NCBI RefSeq assembly: GCF_030440515.1
Contig: NZ_CP076543.1
Location: 1,860,001 to 1,924,000 of the forward strand
Reading direction: 5' to 3'
DNA: 64,000 nt
Source of the DNA: Streptomyces xanthophaeus
GTDB lineage: Bacteria; Actinomycetota; Actinomycetes; Streptomycetales; Streptomycetaceae
A model generated the notes under the pieces. That model saw only the letters and a list, made by a program, of their open reading frames with translations, did not search any database and was not told where the DNA came from. Of the stretch, positions 19,752 to 27,751 are shown piece by piece; positions within the stretch are counted from its first letter, which is position 1; each line of letters opens with the position of its first letter. The position numbers and the translations under genes are program-made.

Positions 19752-20876
19752 TCACTCGACGACGGCGAGCTCGCGCGGGGCGTTGTTGAGCCGGAGCCCG
19801 CCGTCCTCGGTGACGGTCACGATGTCCTCGATGCGGACGCCGAACCGGCCCGGCAGGTAGACGCCCGGCTCCACGGAGAAGCACATGCCGGGGACCAGCG
19901 GCTGCTCCTCGCCCTCGACCATGTACGGGGGCTCGTGGGTGGTGACCCCGATGCCGTGGCCGGTGCGGTGGATGAAGCGGTCCCCGTAGCCGAACTCGGT
20001 GATCACGGCCCGGGCGGCCCGGTCGATCTCCTGGCAGGAGACCCCCGGCCGGACCGCGGCCACGCCGGCCTGCTGGGCCTCGCGGACGATGTCGTGGACC
20101 CGCTGCTCCTCGGCGGTGGGCTCGCCGACGTGCACGGTGCGGGAGATGTCGGAGCCGTAGCCGAAGCGCAGGCCGCCGAAGTCGAGGACCACCATGTCGC
20201 CGTGGCGGATGACGCGGTCCCCGGCCTCGTGGTGCGGATTGGCCCCGTTGGGGCCGGAGCCGACGACCGTGAAGTCGACCTGGGAGTGGCCGTGCGCGCG
20301 CAGCAGGGCCGCCAGGTCCTCGGCCACGTCGGTCTCCCGCCGGTCGGCGAAGGGGAGGTGGAGGATCTGCGCGTAGGCGGCGTCGGCGGCGGCCCCCGCC
20401 GCGGCGAGGCGCTCCAGCTCCCGCTCGTCCTTGACCGCGCGGAGCATGGGCAGGCAGTCGGTGAGCGGCGCGTAGGAGCTGTTCGGCAGTTCCCGCTGCA
20501 GGCCGAGGAGGTGCAGCGCCCAGGTGTTGTCGCTCACCCCGAAGCGCCCGCGGAAGTCCAGCAGCGGGGCGGTGACGGCGTACGGGTTCTTCCCGTCGGC
20601 CCAGTCCCGCAGGGTCAGCGCGGTGGCGCCCGGGGCGTGTTCCGCGTCGGGTGCCTCCAGCGCGGGCACGATGAGCACCGGGTCCTGCCCGGCGGCCAGG
20701 ACGAGCAGGGTCAGCCGTTCGGTCTCGGCGGTGGGCCGGTAGCCCGTGAGGTGCGTGAGGTCGGGCCCGGGGGCGATCAGCAGTCCGGCGAGTCCCGCGT
20801 CGGCGGCGGTCTGGGCGGCTGCGGCCATCCGGGCGGCGTAGTCATCGGCCGTGAAGGGTGCGGGTTCACGTGTCAT
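19752..20876 (-). CDS. Xaa-Pro aminopeptidase-like M24 metallopeptidase
   Basis: A 374-residue protein with an N-terminal creatinase-like domain (residues ~1-140) and a pita-bread catalytic domain. The metal ligands are visible: Asp in VVLDFGG, Asp in GYGSDISRT, His in HRTGHGIG, Glu in SVEPGVYLPG and Glu in RIEDIV. This is the full set of M24 aminopeptidase P/prolidase residues. It removes residues before proline from peptides in the cytoplasm. ATG 20876 has a strong GGAGG nine bases upstream, although the frame stays open much further. It lies downstream of a decayed regulator remnant. Confidence 0.92.
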   Translation of the reverse strand: MTREPAPFTADDYAARMAAAAQTAADAGLAGLLIAPGPDLTHLTGYRPTAETERLTLLVLAAGQDPVLIVPALEAPDAEHAPGATALTLRDWADGKNPYAVTAPLLDFRGRFGVSDNTWALHLLGLQRELPNSSYAPLTDCLPMLRAVKDERELERLAAAGAAADAAYAQILHLPFADRRETDVAEDLAALLRAHGHSQVDFTVVGSGPNGANPHHEAGDRVIRHGDMVVLDFGGLRFGYGSDISRTVHVGEPTAEEQRVHDIVREAQQAGVAAVRPGVSCQEIDRAARAVITEFGYGDRFIHRTGHGIGVTTHEPPYMVEGEEQPLVPGMCFSVEPGVYLPGRFGVRIEDIVTVTEDGGLRLNNAPRELAVVE

Positions 20877-21039
20877 ACGGGTGATCCTCCCGTGAGTCGC
20901 ACGGCGAGGGCAGCGGCCACGCCGGTCGGGCGGCCCGGGGCCGTACCCGGCGAGCGGTGCCTTCGCAGCGCACGGAGGCGCAGGCGACAGCCCCACGCCG
21001 GGGGCGCCGAGCCGGCGCGCACCGGCGAGCCCGACCGGA

Positions 21040-21300
21040 CCCGCCCCGGCGAGGGGGGCGCCCGGCGGGCAGCCGCAGCGGGTCGCTCGGCGCGCTGAGG
21101 CCGAGGTCGCAGCCTCCCGTGGCGACAGCGGCGGGCACCTCGGCCGGGGGGGGCAGCACCCGCAAGGTGACCCCGGTCGCGGGCAGCACCGCGAGCAGCC
21201 GGGGCCGACGGCGAGCGGAGAAGCGGCGCGGGCGGCGTCGAGCCGGAGCAGCAGCGGTCCCGCGTGCTCCGGCAGCCGCGCCCCCGCCGCGATCCCGGTG
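21040..21300 (-). pseudogene. decayed LysR-type regulator fragment (frameshifted)
   Basis: The 615-bp gap between the M24 start and tRNA-His holds no intact gene. Read leftward, one frame (about 21300-21220) encodes GARLPEHAGPLLLRLDAARA, like the end of a LysR helix-turn-helix linker. A different frame just after it (about 21190-21050) encodes GVTLRVLPPPAEVP and ATGGCDLGLSAP, like the LysR effector-domain start. The two cannot be joined without a frameshift and some missing residues. I read this as the remnant of a regulator once divergent from or upstream of the peptidase gene. I see nothing else in the rest of the gap except the tRNA promoter region. Confidence 0.4.
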
Positions 21301-21491
21301 GCCCCCGAGGGGCGCGTCCCGGTCCTCGGGACCTGCGGGGGCTTCGCCCGGAACGTGGTCGGGCCGGCCGGAGCCGCGCACGCCGGGAGCGGTCCCGGGC
21401 ACGTCCGCCGCCCGATAAGGCGTCGCGGGACCACCCCTCTGATCGGCTATGCTGTGCTTGCACATCGAACGGGCGGTCCGCCGCCCTTCGT

Positions 21492-21565
21492 GGTGGGTGT
21501 AGCTCAGTTGGTAGAGCACCTGGTTGTGGTCCAGGTGGCCGCGGGTTCAAGTCCCGTCACTCACC
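21492..21565 (+). tRNA. tRNA-His (anticodon GTG)
   Basis: A full cloverleaf. The seven-pair acceptor stem is GTGGGTG with CACTCAC, containing one G-U. The D arm is GCTC/GAGC, and the anticodon stem CCTGG/CCAGG encloses loop TTGTGGT with anticodon GTG. The T arm has loop TTCAAGT. The extra G at 21492 pairs with discriminator C 21565, the hallmark of tRNA-His. CCA is not encoded. A TATGCT hexamer at 21448-21453 is a likely -10 element. A strong terminator follows directly. Confidence 0.97.
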
Positions 21566-21571
21566 CTGTCG

Positions 21572-21614
21572 ATCCCGTGGGGTACGAGGTCTCCTCGTAC
21601 CCCACGGGATTTTT
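21572..21614 (+). terminator. intrinsic terminator of tRNA-His
   Basis: An 18-bp perfect stem (21572-21589 with 21593-21610), a TCT loop and a TTTTT tract. This is the strongest factor-independent terminator in the window, seven bases after the tRNA. It may also stop leftward transcription from the convergent hydrolase gene. Confidence 0.96.
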
Positions 21615-21645
21615 CGTGTGCCCGGCCTGGTCGGCAGGACACCCC

Positions 21646-22401
21646 CTAGATCCGCAGGAAGGCCTCCACCTCGGTGACGAAGGCCACCGGGGTCTCGTGC
21701 GGCGGGTAGTGGCCGGAGCCCGGGACCGTCACGACCCGGCAGTCCGGGTAGGAGGCCTGCCAGGTGTCCCTCATCACATCCGCGGTGATCGCGAGGTCGT
21801 ACTCGCCGACGAGGACGAGCACCGGGACGGTGTTGCCCTTCACGGCGGCGGACAGGTCGAGCGGCTGCCAGCTCGCGAGGTAGCCGGCGAAGGCCTCGGG
21901 GCGGGAGACGGCCAGCGAGTGGGCGACCATCCCGTCGAGCCAGTGGCGGCTCACGCGGTTGCCCGTGACCAGGTCGAGGATGACGCGGCGCTTCCCGGGG
22001 TCGGTGGCGGCGCCGTGGAAGAGGGCGTGGGTCGCGTCGTCCATCGCGTAGGGCGCGGCCGGGACCGGGGCGAGCCCGATCAGCTTCTCCACCCGCTCGG
22101 GGGCACGGACGAGGACCTGCTGGACCGCCTTGCCGCCCATGGAGTGGCCGAGGAGGGAGAAGGTGTCCCAGCCGAGCTGGTCGGCGAGTTCGAGGACGTC
22201 GTCGGCGATCTCGGCCAGGGTGTGGCGGCCGGGGACGTCGCGGCGGTCGCCGTAGCCGCGGTAGTCGAGGAAGACGTAACTGAAGCCTTCGGGGTCCAGG
22301 TGGTCCAGTACGGAACCCCAGTTCGCGGAGGTGCCGAACCAGTCGTGCAGCACGATGACGCGGACGGGTCCGGTACCGATCCTGCGGTGGGCGATGGCCA
22401 T
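21646..22401 (-). CDS. alpha/beta-hydrolase fold protein
   Basis: A 251-residue hydrolase. The nucleophile elbow is LGHSMGGKA (Ser near residue 95). The acid is the Asp in VGEYDLAIT near residue 205, and the catalytic His is in VPGSGHYPPHE near residue 232. HDWFGTSANW near residue 20 supplies the oxyanion loop. There is no signal peptide. Substrates in this family range from esters to haloalkanes and cannot be assigned. ATG 22401 has GAGGGAG upstream, and the stop lies 31 bp beyond the tRNA-His terminator. Confidence 0.9.
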   Translation of the reverse strand: MAIAHRRIGTGPVRVIVLHDWFGTSANWGSVLDHLDPEGFSYVFLDYRGYGDRRDVPGRHTLAEIADDVLELADQLGWDTFSLLGHSMGGKAVQQVLVRAPERVEKLIGLAPVPAAPYAMDDATHALFHGAATDPGKRRVILDLVTGNRVSRHWLDGMVAHSLAVSRPEAFAGYLASWQPLDLSAAVKGNTVPVLVLVGEYDLAITADVMRDTWQASYPDCRVVTVPGSGHYPPHETPVAFVTEVEAFLRI

Positions 22402-22473
22402 GCGTTCTCCCTCGGTGACGTGGCGAAGAAAACCGACGCCGGAGGTTCTGCCCACCGGATCTACCATCACACC

Positions 22474-23178
22474 GTGAACCCGACTCCACGCCCGCAGCCC
22501 CTGGTCATGGGGGACTTCTCGCGGCCCGACGGAGCGCGCCACCCGCACCACCCCGGGACGTACGTGATCAGCGATCCGGCCGAGATCGGCGCGGTCCAGG
22601 CGGCCCGGCGGCAGGGCGGCGACCACCCCGTCGACGACACGTTCGACTGCATGTGCCAGGAGGGCCTGCGCGCGGAGCACCATGGACCGGAGGCGCTGCG
22701 TCTGCTCGACCCCCTGTCCCCCGACGGCATCCCCGCCCGCCACCGCGCGCGGTGGGTGGCCGCGGCGCCCTCGGAGCTGCGGGAGTATGCCGGGGCCCTC
22801 GCCGCGGGCGAGGAGGAGCCCCCGGTGCCGCGCGGGGCGCCGCTGGCCGTGGTGTTCGGCTGGCTGGGCTCCGTACGGGAGGAACCGCGCGACGCGGCGT
22901 GGCTCCTGGCGGAACGGGCACCCCTCCGGCTGCTGGCCGGGAGGCCGACGGAGGAACTCGCCTGGGCGGTGCGGGAGACGGACCGCACCGGGCTGGAGGG
23001 GGCCGTGCGGTTCTTCGCGAGCGAGGAGTTCACCACCCGGCACCCGAAGCGGCGCCGGGTGCCCGACACCGCGCGGGACCTCCTGCTCCGGCACGCCCGC
23101 AGCCGCCGTCCCGGGGACCTGCCGGTCCTGGAACGGCGGCTGCTGCGCGCACCGGAGGACCGGATCAGACGGTCTTGA
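22474..23178 (+). CDS. hypothetical protein, cytoplasmic, unrecognised
   Basis: A 234-residue protein I do not recognise. It has no signal peptide or membrane segment. The N-terminal third includes GTYVISDPAEIGAVQAARRQG and a Cys pair (FDCMCQEG) near residue 60; the rest is helical and Arg/Glu/Leu-rich. The CxC and the many charged residues give no clear functional clue. GTG 22474 is chosen because it opens the high-GC3 frame, although its ribosome site is poor. It may be read from a near-leaderless mRNA, or begin at ATG 22507. It is divergent from the hydrolase (72 bp) and overlaps the phospholipase C gene end by 14 bp. Confidence 0.65.
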   Translation: MNPTPRPQPLVMGDFSRPDGARHPHHPGTYVISDPAEIGAVQAARRQGGDHPVDDTFDCMCQEGLRAEHHGPEALRLLDPLSPDGIPARHRARWVAAAPSELREYAGALAAGEEEPPVPRGAPLAVVFGWLGSVREEPRDAAWLLAERAPLRLLAGRPTEELAWAVRETDRTGLEGAVRFFASEEFTTRHPKRRRVPDTARDLLLRHARSRRPGDLPVLERRLLRAPEDRIRRS

Positions 23179-25225
23179 TCGCCGGGTCCGAGACGCCCGG
23201 GGCGCCGGTCTCCACGTGTCCGGCGAAGCGGCGCAGGAAGGTGGCGTCGGCGTCGGAGACGACCTGCACGTCGTACCAGCGGCCGGAGGCGGCGAGGTCC
23301 ACCGTGTGGGAGACCGTCGCGCCGGCCGCCACCCGGAGGATCTGGGCGGCGCCGCCGTAGGTGTTGGTCACCGTGAGGTTGACGGCCGCCGTCCCGGAGT
23401 TGGTCAGGCTCAGGGCCAGGTTGCCGGTGGCCGCCACGTGGCGGGCCGTGACCTCGGGGCCGGCCTTCTTCGCCGGGCCCTTCCAGCTGCGCAGGAAGCC
23501 GTTCGGGCCCCACACCGTGAGGTTGATCTGGTTGCCGGTGGAGCTGCTGGTGGACCAGGTGTCGACGAGCGTCTTGCCCGCCTCGACCGTGTAGGGCCAG
23601 GGGCCGTCCGTACGGTTGCCCGAGGTGCTGTGGAAGTGGGCGCCCAGGGTCGGTCCGGAGGCGAAGGTGAGGGTGAACTTGCCGGTGGAGGTGGTGCGGG
23701 CGCCGTCCACGTAGGGGCTGTAGCCGAGAGCGCGGGCCGGCTTGGAGCCGGCTTCCTGCCGGGGCAGGGTGCCGGTCGCCGGCGGGGTCGGGTGGTAGGA
23801 GGGGTGGCGGTCCTTGTCCGGCGGGACGTACCCGGCCGTGGACGGCAGCGCGGCGGGCGCGGCATCGGCCCGCGTGAAGTCGAAGGCCGAGGTCAGGTCG
23901 CCGCAGACGGCACGGCGCCACGGGGAGATGTTGGGCTCCTGCACCCCGAACCGCTTCTCCATGAAGCGGATCACCGAGGTGTGGTCGAAGGTCTCGGAGC
24001 AGACGTAGCCGCCCTTGCTCCAGGGGGAGACCACGATCATGGGGACGCGCGGGCCGAGCCCGTACGGTCCGGCAGCGTAGCCGCCGCCACCGGCGTAGAG
24101 GTCCTTCGACACGTCGGCCGTGGACAGGCCCCAGGCGGAGGAGGCCGGCGGGTACGGCGGGACCACGTGGTCGAAGAAGCCGTCGTTCTCGTCGTAGGTG
24201 ATGAACAGGGCGGTCTTGGCCCAGACCGCAGGGTTCGCGGTCAGCGCGTCCAGGACCTGCGAGATGTACCAGGCGCCGAAGTTGGTCGGCCAGTTCGCGT
24301 GCTCGCTGAACGCCTCGGGTGCGGCGATCCAGGAGACCTGGGGCAGCGTGCCGCCCGCCACATCCGCGCGCAGCCGGTCGAAGTAGCCGTCGCCCGCCTT
24401 GACGTTCGTGCCCGTACGGGCCTTCTCGTACAGGGCGCTGCCGGGCTGGGCGTTGCGGTAGGTGTTGAAGTACAGCAGCGAGTTGTCGCCGTAGTTGCCG
24501 CGGAAGGCGTCGTTGATCCAGCCCCAGGAACCGGCGGCGTTCAGGCCGTCGCCGATGTCCTGGTAGACCTTCCACGAGACCCCGGCGGCCTCCAGGCGCT
24601 CGGGGTAGGTCTTCCAGCCGTAGCCGGCCTCCTGGTTGCCGAGGACCGGGCCGCCGCCGGTCCCGTCGTTGCCGGTGTGACCCGTCCACAGGTAGTAGCG
24701 GTTCGGGTCCGTGGCGCCGATGAAGGAGCAGTGGTAGGCGTCGCACACCGTGAAGGCGTCGGCGAGGGCGTAGTGGAACGGGATGTCGTTCCGGGTCATG
24801 TACGACATGGTCGTGGCCGTCTTGGCCGGGACCCACTTGTCGTACTTGCCGTTGTTGTACGCCTGGTGGCCGCCGGCCCAGTCGTGGTTGAGCCCCTCCA
24901 GGAACTGCATGCCGAGGTCCTGGACCTGCGGGTTGAAGGGCAGGATGTCCTTCGTCCCGTTCGACTGGTGGAAGACCGACTTGCCGTTGTCCTGGAGGAC
25001 CGGCCGCGGGTCGCCGAAGCCCCGTACCCCCTTCATCGCGCCGAAGTAGTGGTCGAAGGACCGGTTCTCCTGCATCAGGACGACGACGTGCTCGATGTCC
25101 TGGATCGTGCCGGTGGTGCCCTGCGCCGGGATGGCGGCGGCCCGCGCGATGCTGTCGTTCAGCATCGTGAGGGCGGCGGTGCCGCCGGCTATCTGCAGGA
25201 ACCTGCGACGGTTGAGTTCTGCCAT
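23165..25225 (-). CDS. phosphocholine-type phospholipase C, Tat-exported
   Basis: A 686-residue secreted phosphoesterase. The N-terminus (NRRRFLQIAGGTAALTML) is a twin-arginine signal. VVLMQENRSFDHYFG near residue 50 is the metal-site signature of bacterial phospholipase C/acid phosphatase (PF04185). TDPNRYYLWTGHTG, FITYDENDGFFDHV and RVPMIVVSPWSKGGYV complete the catalytic domain up to about residue 450. Two C-terminal beta-sandwich domains of the DUF756 type follow. It cleaves phospholipids outside the cell, releasing a phosphorylated head group, and often serves phosphate scavenging. ATG 25225 starts the Tat signal. A PHO-box-like element is upstream. Confidence 0.93.
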   Translation of the reverse strand: MAELNRRRFLQIAGGTAALTMLNDSIARAAAIPAQGTTGTIQDIEHVVVLMQENRSFDHYFGAMKGVRGFGDPRPVLQDNGKSVFHQSNGTKDILPFNPQVQDLGMQFLEGLNHDWAGGHQAYNNGKYDKWVPAKTATTMSYMTRNDIPFHYALADAFTVCDAYHCSFIGATDPNRYYLWTGHTGNDGTGGGPVLGNQEAGYGWKTYPERLEAAGVSWKVYQDIGDGLNAAGSWGWINDAFRGNYGDNSLLYFNTYRNAQPGSALYEKARTGTNVKAGDGYFDRLRADVAGGTLPQVSWIAAPEAFSEHANWPTNFGAWYISQVLDALTANPAVWAKTALFITYDENDGFFDHVVPPYPPASSAWGLSTADVSKDLYAGGGGYAAGPYGLGPRVPMIVVSPWSKGGYVCSETFDHTSVIRFMEKRFGVQEPNISPWRRAVCGDLTSAFDFTRADAAPAALPSTAGYVPPDKDRHPSYHPTPPATGTLPRQEAGSKPARALGYSPYVDGARTTSTGKFTLTFASGPTLGAHFHSTSGNRTDGPWPYTVEAGKTLVDTWSTSSSTGNQINLTVWGPNGFLRSWKGPAKKAGPEVTARHVAATGNLALSLTNSGTAAVNLTVTNTYGGAAQILRVAAGATVSHTVDLAASGRWYDVQVVSDADATFLRRFAGHVETGAPGVSDPAIKTV

Positions 25226-25346
25226 GGGGTGACGACCTCTGGGGGTGAGGGGGGAGTCGAGGGGCGCCCCAAGGACAGCGGTCCCGGGGTACCGGGCGGA
25301 GATCGCTTCGTGACGCTGCGCCGTACACCTGGAGAACGAAAAGAGC

Positions 25347-25379
25347 CCCCGAACGACCTGCGCATCTGCTGAAATGACC
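25347..25379 (-). promoter_or_regulatory. possible degenerate PHO box upstream of phospholipase C
   Basis: On the leftward strand GGTCATTTCAG (25379-25369) fits the streptomycete PhoP 11-bp unit (G, G/T, T, C, A, then pyrimidines). The next two 11-mers (CAGATGCGCAG and GTCGTTCGGGG) match poorly. PhoP control of secreted phospholipase genes is known, so the site is plausible but weak. It lies ~150 bp before the start codon. Confidence 0.3.
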
Positions 25380-25410
25380 TCCCACACACTGCACGGGGGG
25401 CGCAGAGCGG

Positions 25411-27750
25411 ATGGCCGGGACCGAGTTCGGGCATGCCATCGGGCTGCCCCGCGCGCTCTCCGGCCTGCCGCTGTCGCCGCTCGTGGGAGCGTACGGGGAA
25501 CTCCTCGCCGCGCAACAGACCATCGGATCAAGCCACTTGGGCGAGTTACTGGTCCCGTCCGGCGGCCGCTTACGGGTACTCGACGGGGTCTTCACCGTCA
25601 CCGGGACCGGCCGGCGCCGGCACGTGGGCGCCGGGGTGCTGCGGTCGCTGGGCCGGGACCGGCCGGAGCCGGGCGCGGCCCGGTTGCTGGAGCGGCTGGC
25701 CGCGATCCAGGAGGCGGACCCCGCCGCCCTGCGCCGGATCCTGCTCTACCAGCTCACCCACCTGCTCCAGGACCATCCCGGGGGGCAGCTGCCGGCCACC
25801 GCGGCCGGCTTCGGGGTCGACCCGGCCGAGGCCGCGGCCCTGGTCCACGCGGCCGCCCGGCGGGCCCGGCTGGACGAGGGGCAGCGGGCCGCCGCCGAAT
25901 CCCTGCTCGACGACGTGCTGGAACACCGGATCCGCTCCGCGGCCCGCCGGGCCGCCCTGCTGCCGCCCGCGGGTGAGGACCGGCCGCTGGCGGCCCTCCT
26001 CGCCGGGCTGGCCGCGCGGGTGACGGCCGCCGACGCCGAGCTCGCGGCGGCCCGGCGGGCCGAGGAGCGGGGGGATCCGGAGCGGGCCTGCGTCCACTAC
26101 GAGGAGGCCGCGGCGCTGGCGGGCGACTGCCCGCGTGCGGTGCGCGGGCTGGTCCGCACCTACCGGCCCGATCCCGGGGATCCCGGCCCGATGGTGTCCG
26201 CCCTCGTCCCCGGAGGTGTCGAACTGCGGTGGCCCGTCGGGGACTTCGAGGGGAAGCGCTGGCGGGTGGTGCGGCTCACCCGAGGGGAGCCGGCCGGCGC
26301 GCCGGTCGCCGAGGTGGCGGGGCGGCCGGTCGGGGGCGTGCTCGTGGACCGCGACGCCGGGATCGGCGAGGAGGTCCGCCACGTGGCGCTGCCGCTGCGG
26401 TCCGACGGCGCCGTCGACGGGCCGCCTCTGATCGCGGCCCCGCTGCCGGTCGCCCCGGCGGTGACGGAGGCGGTCGCCTCCGACGGCGACGGGTGGATCG
26501 AGGCCTCGTGGACCGCGCCGTCGGGCGCGTCCCACTGCGAGGTGACGCTGACCGGGCCGCGGGGACGCGTACAGGTGCCCCCTGCGGCACGGGCGGGCCT
26601 GCGGGAGACCCTGCGCGCCGAGGGTCTGGCGCCCGGGAGGTACGAGCTGGCGGTGCGGGCCCGGTACGCCCCGACGGGCCGTGCCGACCGGACCGGCCGC
26701 GGCGTGCTGTCCGCGGCCGTGACCGTCCCGGTCACCGTGCACGCCTGGCCGGAGCCCGTGCTCACCCTGACGGCCCGGCCCCGGGAGGCGGGCGGGGTGG
26801 AGTTCGGCCTGACCGGCGGCGACGGGGCCGAGGTCCGGCTGGTGGAGTGGCCCGGCACCGCGCCCGCCGAGCGCGCCGAACTGACGGCGGCCGAGCTGCC
26901 ACCGCCGCTGGCCTGGGCCGGTCCGGGCTGGTCCCGCCCCGGCGGGAGCGGTCCCGGCGGGAGCGGTCCGGGCGGGAGCGGCCAGGTCTCCGTCGGGCAC
27001 CCGCCCCCGGGATCGCTCACCGGCGTCTGCGCCGTGTCCGTGCTGGGCCCGCGGGCCCTCGCCGGGCCCTGCGTCCTGGTCGAGGCCCCGCTTCCGGTGA
27101 CCGGGCTGACGCTGCGGCGGGCCGCGCCCGACCTCGTCGAGGTCGGCTTCGACTGGCCCGGCACGGCCGGCACCGTCACCGCCGTCGTGACCCAGGAGGG
27201 CCGGCGCACCGAGTTCGCCGTGGCCCGCAGCGTGTTCCTGCGTGAGGGCCTGCGACTGCCGGTCACCCCGGCCGCGCTGTCCGTCGAGGCGCACGCCGCA
27301 CCGCGCAGCGCCCGTTCCGTGCTCGCCCCGGCCGGGGGCGACGCACGGGCCGGACTGCCCGCCGACGTGGCCATCGCCTACGAGCTGGTGCCCGGCGCCC
27401 GGCGCGGCCTGCGCCGCGGGCCCGCCGTCCTGCGGGTGACCGTACGGGCGCCCGGCGGCCTACCCGGCCCGGACCTCCCCGGCCTCGTCCTCGTGGCCCG
27501 GGGGGACGGCGGCCGCACCCCGCGGCGCCCGGTCGGCCCGTCCGGCGGAACGGCCGTGTGCCGGGTGACCGGGGCCGAGCTCGCGGCCGCGGCCGCGGGC
27601 GCCGGAACGGGCACCGGCACGGTGGAGCGCCCGATCGACACCGCCGTCGCGCCCGGCCGCCCGTACGCCCTGCGCGGTTTTCTCCTCGGCGGCGCCGCCG
27701 CCTCCGTCCGGCTCGAAGAGCCTTCTCTCCTCTCCCTGGTGGTCCGCTGA
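25411..27750 (+). CDS. large Fn3-repeat protein heading the GTPase/vWA/kinase operon
   Basis: A 779-residue protein with no signal peptide. Residues ~1-240 are mostly helical; the first ~75 resemble a small winged or EF-like domain and a TPR-like stretch (AEERGDPERACVHYEEAAALAG) follows. From ~260 onward there are several fibronectin-III-like beta-sandwiches, recognisable by VELRWPVGDFEG, IEASWTAPSGASHCEVTL and LAPGRYELAVRARY. They are interrupted by a Gly/Ser/Pro repeat linker near residue 511. A scaffold or target-recognition role is inferred. Codons 46 and 54 are TTA (25546-25548, 25570-25572), so the operon head may need bldA tRNA. The next gene starts 1 bp after its stop. Confidence 0.72.
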   Translation: MAGTEFGHAIGLPRALSGLPLSPLVGAYGELLAAQQTIGSSHLGELLVPSGGRLRVLDGVFTVTGTGRRRHVGAGVLRSLGRDRPEPGAARLLERLAAIQEADPAALRRILLYQLTHLLQDHPGGQLPATAAGFGVDPAEAAALVHAAARRARLDEGQRAAAESLLDDVLEHRIRSAARRAALLPPAGEDRPLAALLAGLAARVTAADAELAAARRAEERGDPERACVHYEEAAALAGDCPRAVRGLVRTYRPDPGDPGPMVSALVPGGVELRWPVGDFEGKRWRVVRLTRGEPAGAPVAEVAGRPVGGVLVDRDAGIGEEVRHVALPLRSDGAVDGPPLIAAPLPVAPAVTEAVASDGDGWIEASWTAPSGASHCEVTLTGPRGRVQVPPAARAGLRETLRAEGLAPGRYELAVRARYAPTGRADRTGRGVLSAAVTVPVTVHAWPEPVLTLTARPREAGGVEFGLTGGDGAEVRLVEWPGTAPAERAELTAAELPPPLAWAGPGWSRPGGSGPGGSGPGGSGQVSVGHPPPGSLTGVCAVSVLGPRALAGPCVLVEAPLPVTGLTLRRAAPDLVEVGFDWPGTAGTVTAVVTQEGRRTEFAVARSVFLREGLRLPVTPAALSVEAHAAPRSARSVLAPAGGDARAGLPADVAIAYELVPGARRGLRRGPAVLRVTVRAPGGLPGPDLPGLVLVARGDGGRTPRRPVGPSGGTAVCRVTGAELAAAAAGAGTGTGTVERPIDTAVAPGRPYALRGFLLGGAAASVRLEEPSLLSLVVR
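26941..26985. repeat. 15-bp in-frame repeat, three copies
   Basis: Three copies of a 15-bp unit beginning GGCGGGAGCGG encode the linker repeat GGSGP between Fn3-like domains. The copies differ at one to three bases. Length variation between strains would be expected. Confidence 0.85.
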
Positions 27751-27751
27751 C

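Noticed and set aside
22467..25601. A 1044-codon leftward open frame overlapping the phospholipase C gene
   Set aside because: It is the same strand as the phospholipase gene but in another frame, Arg/Pro/Gly-rich with no motifs, while the phospholipase frame carries a Tat signal and full catalytic motifs.
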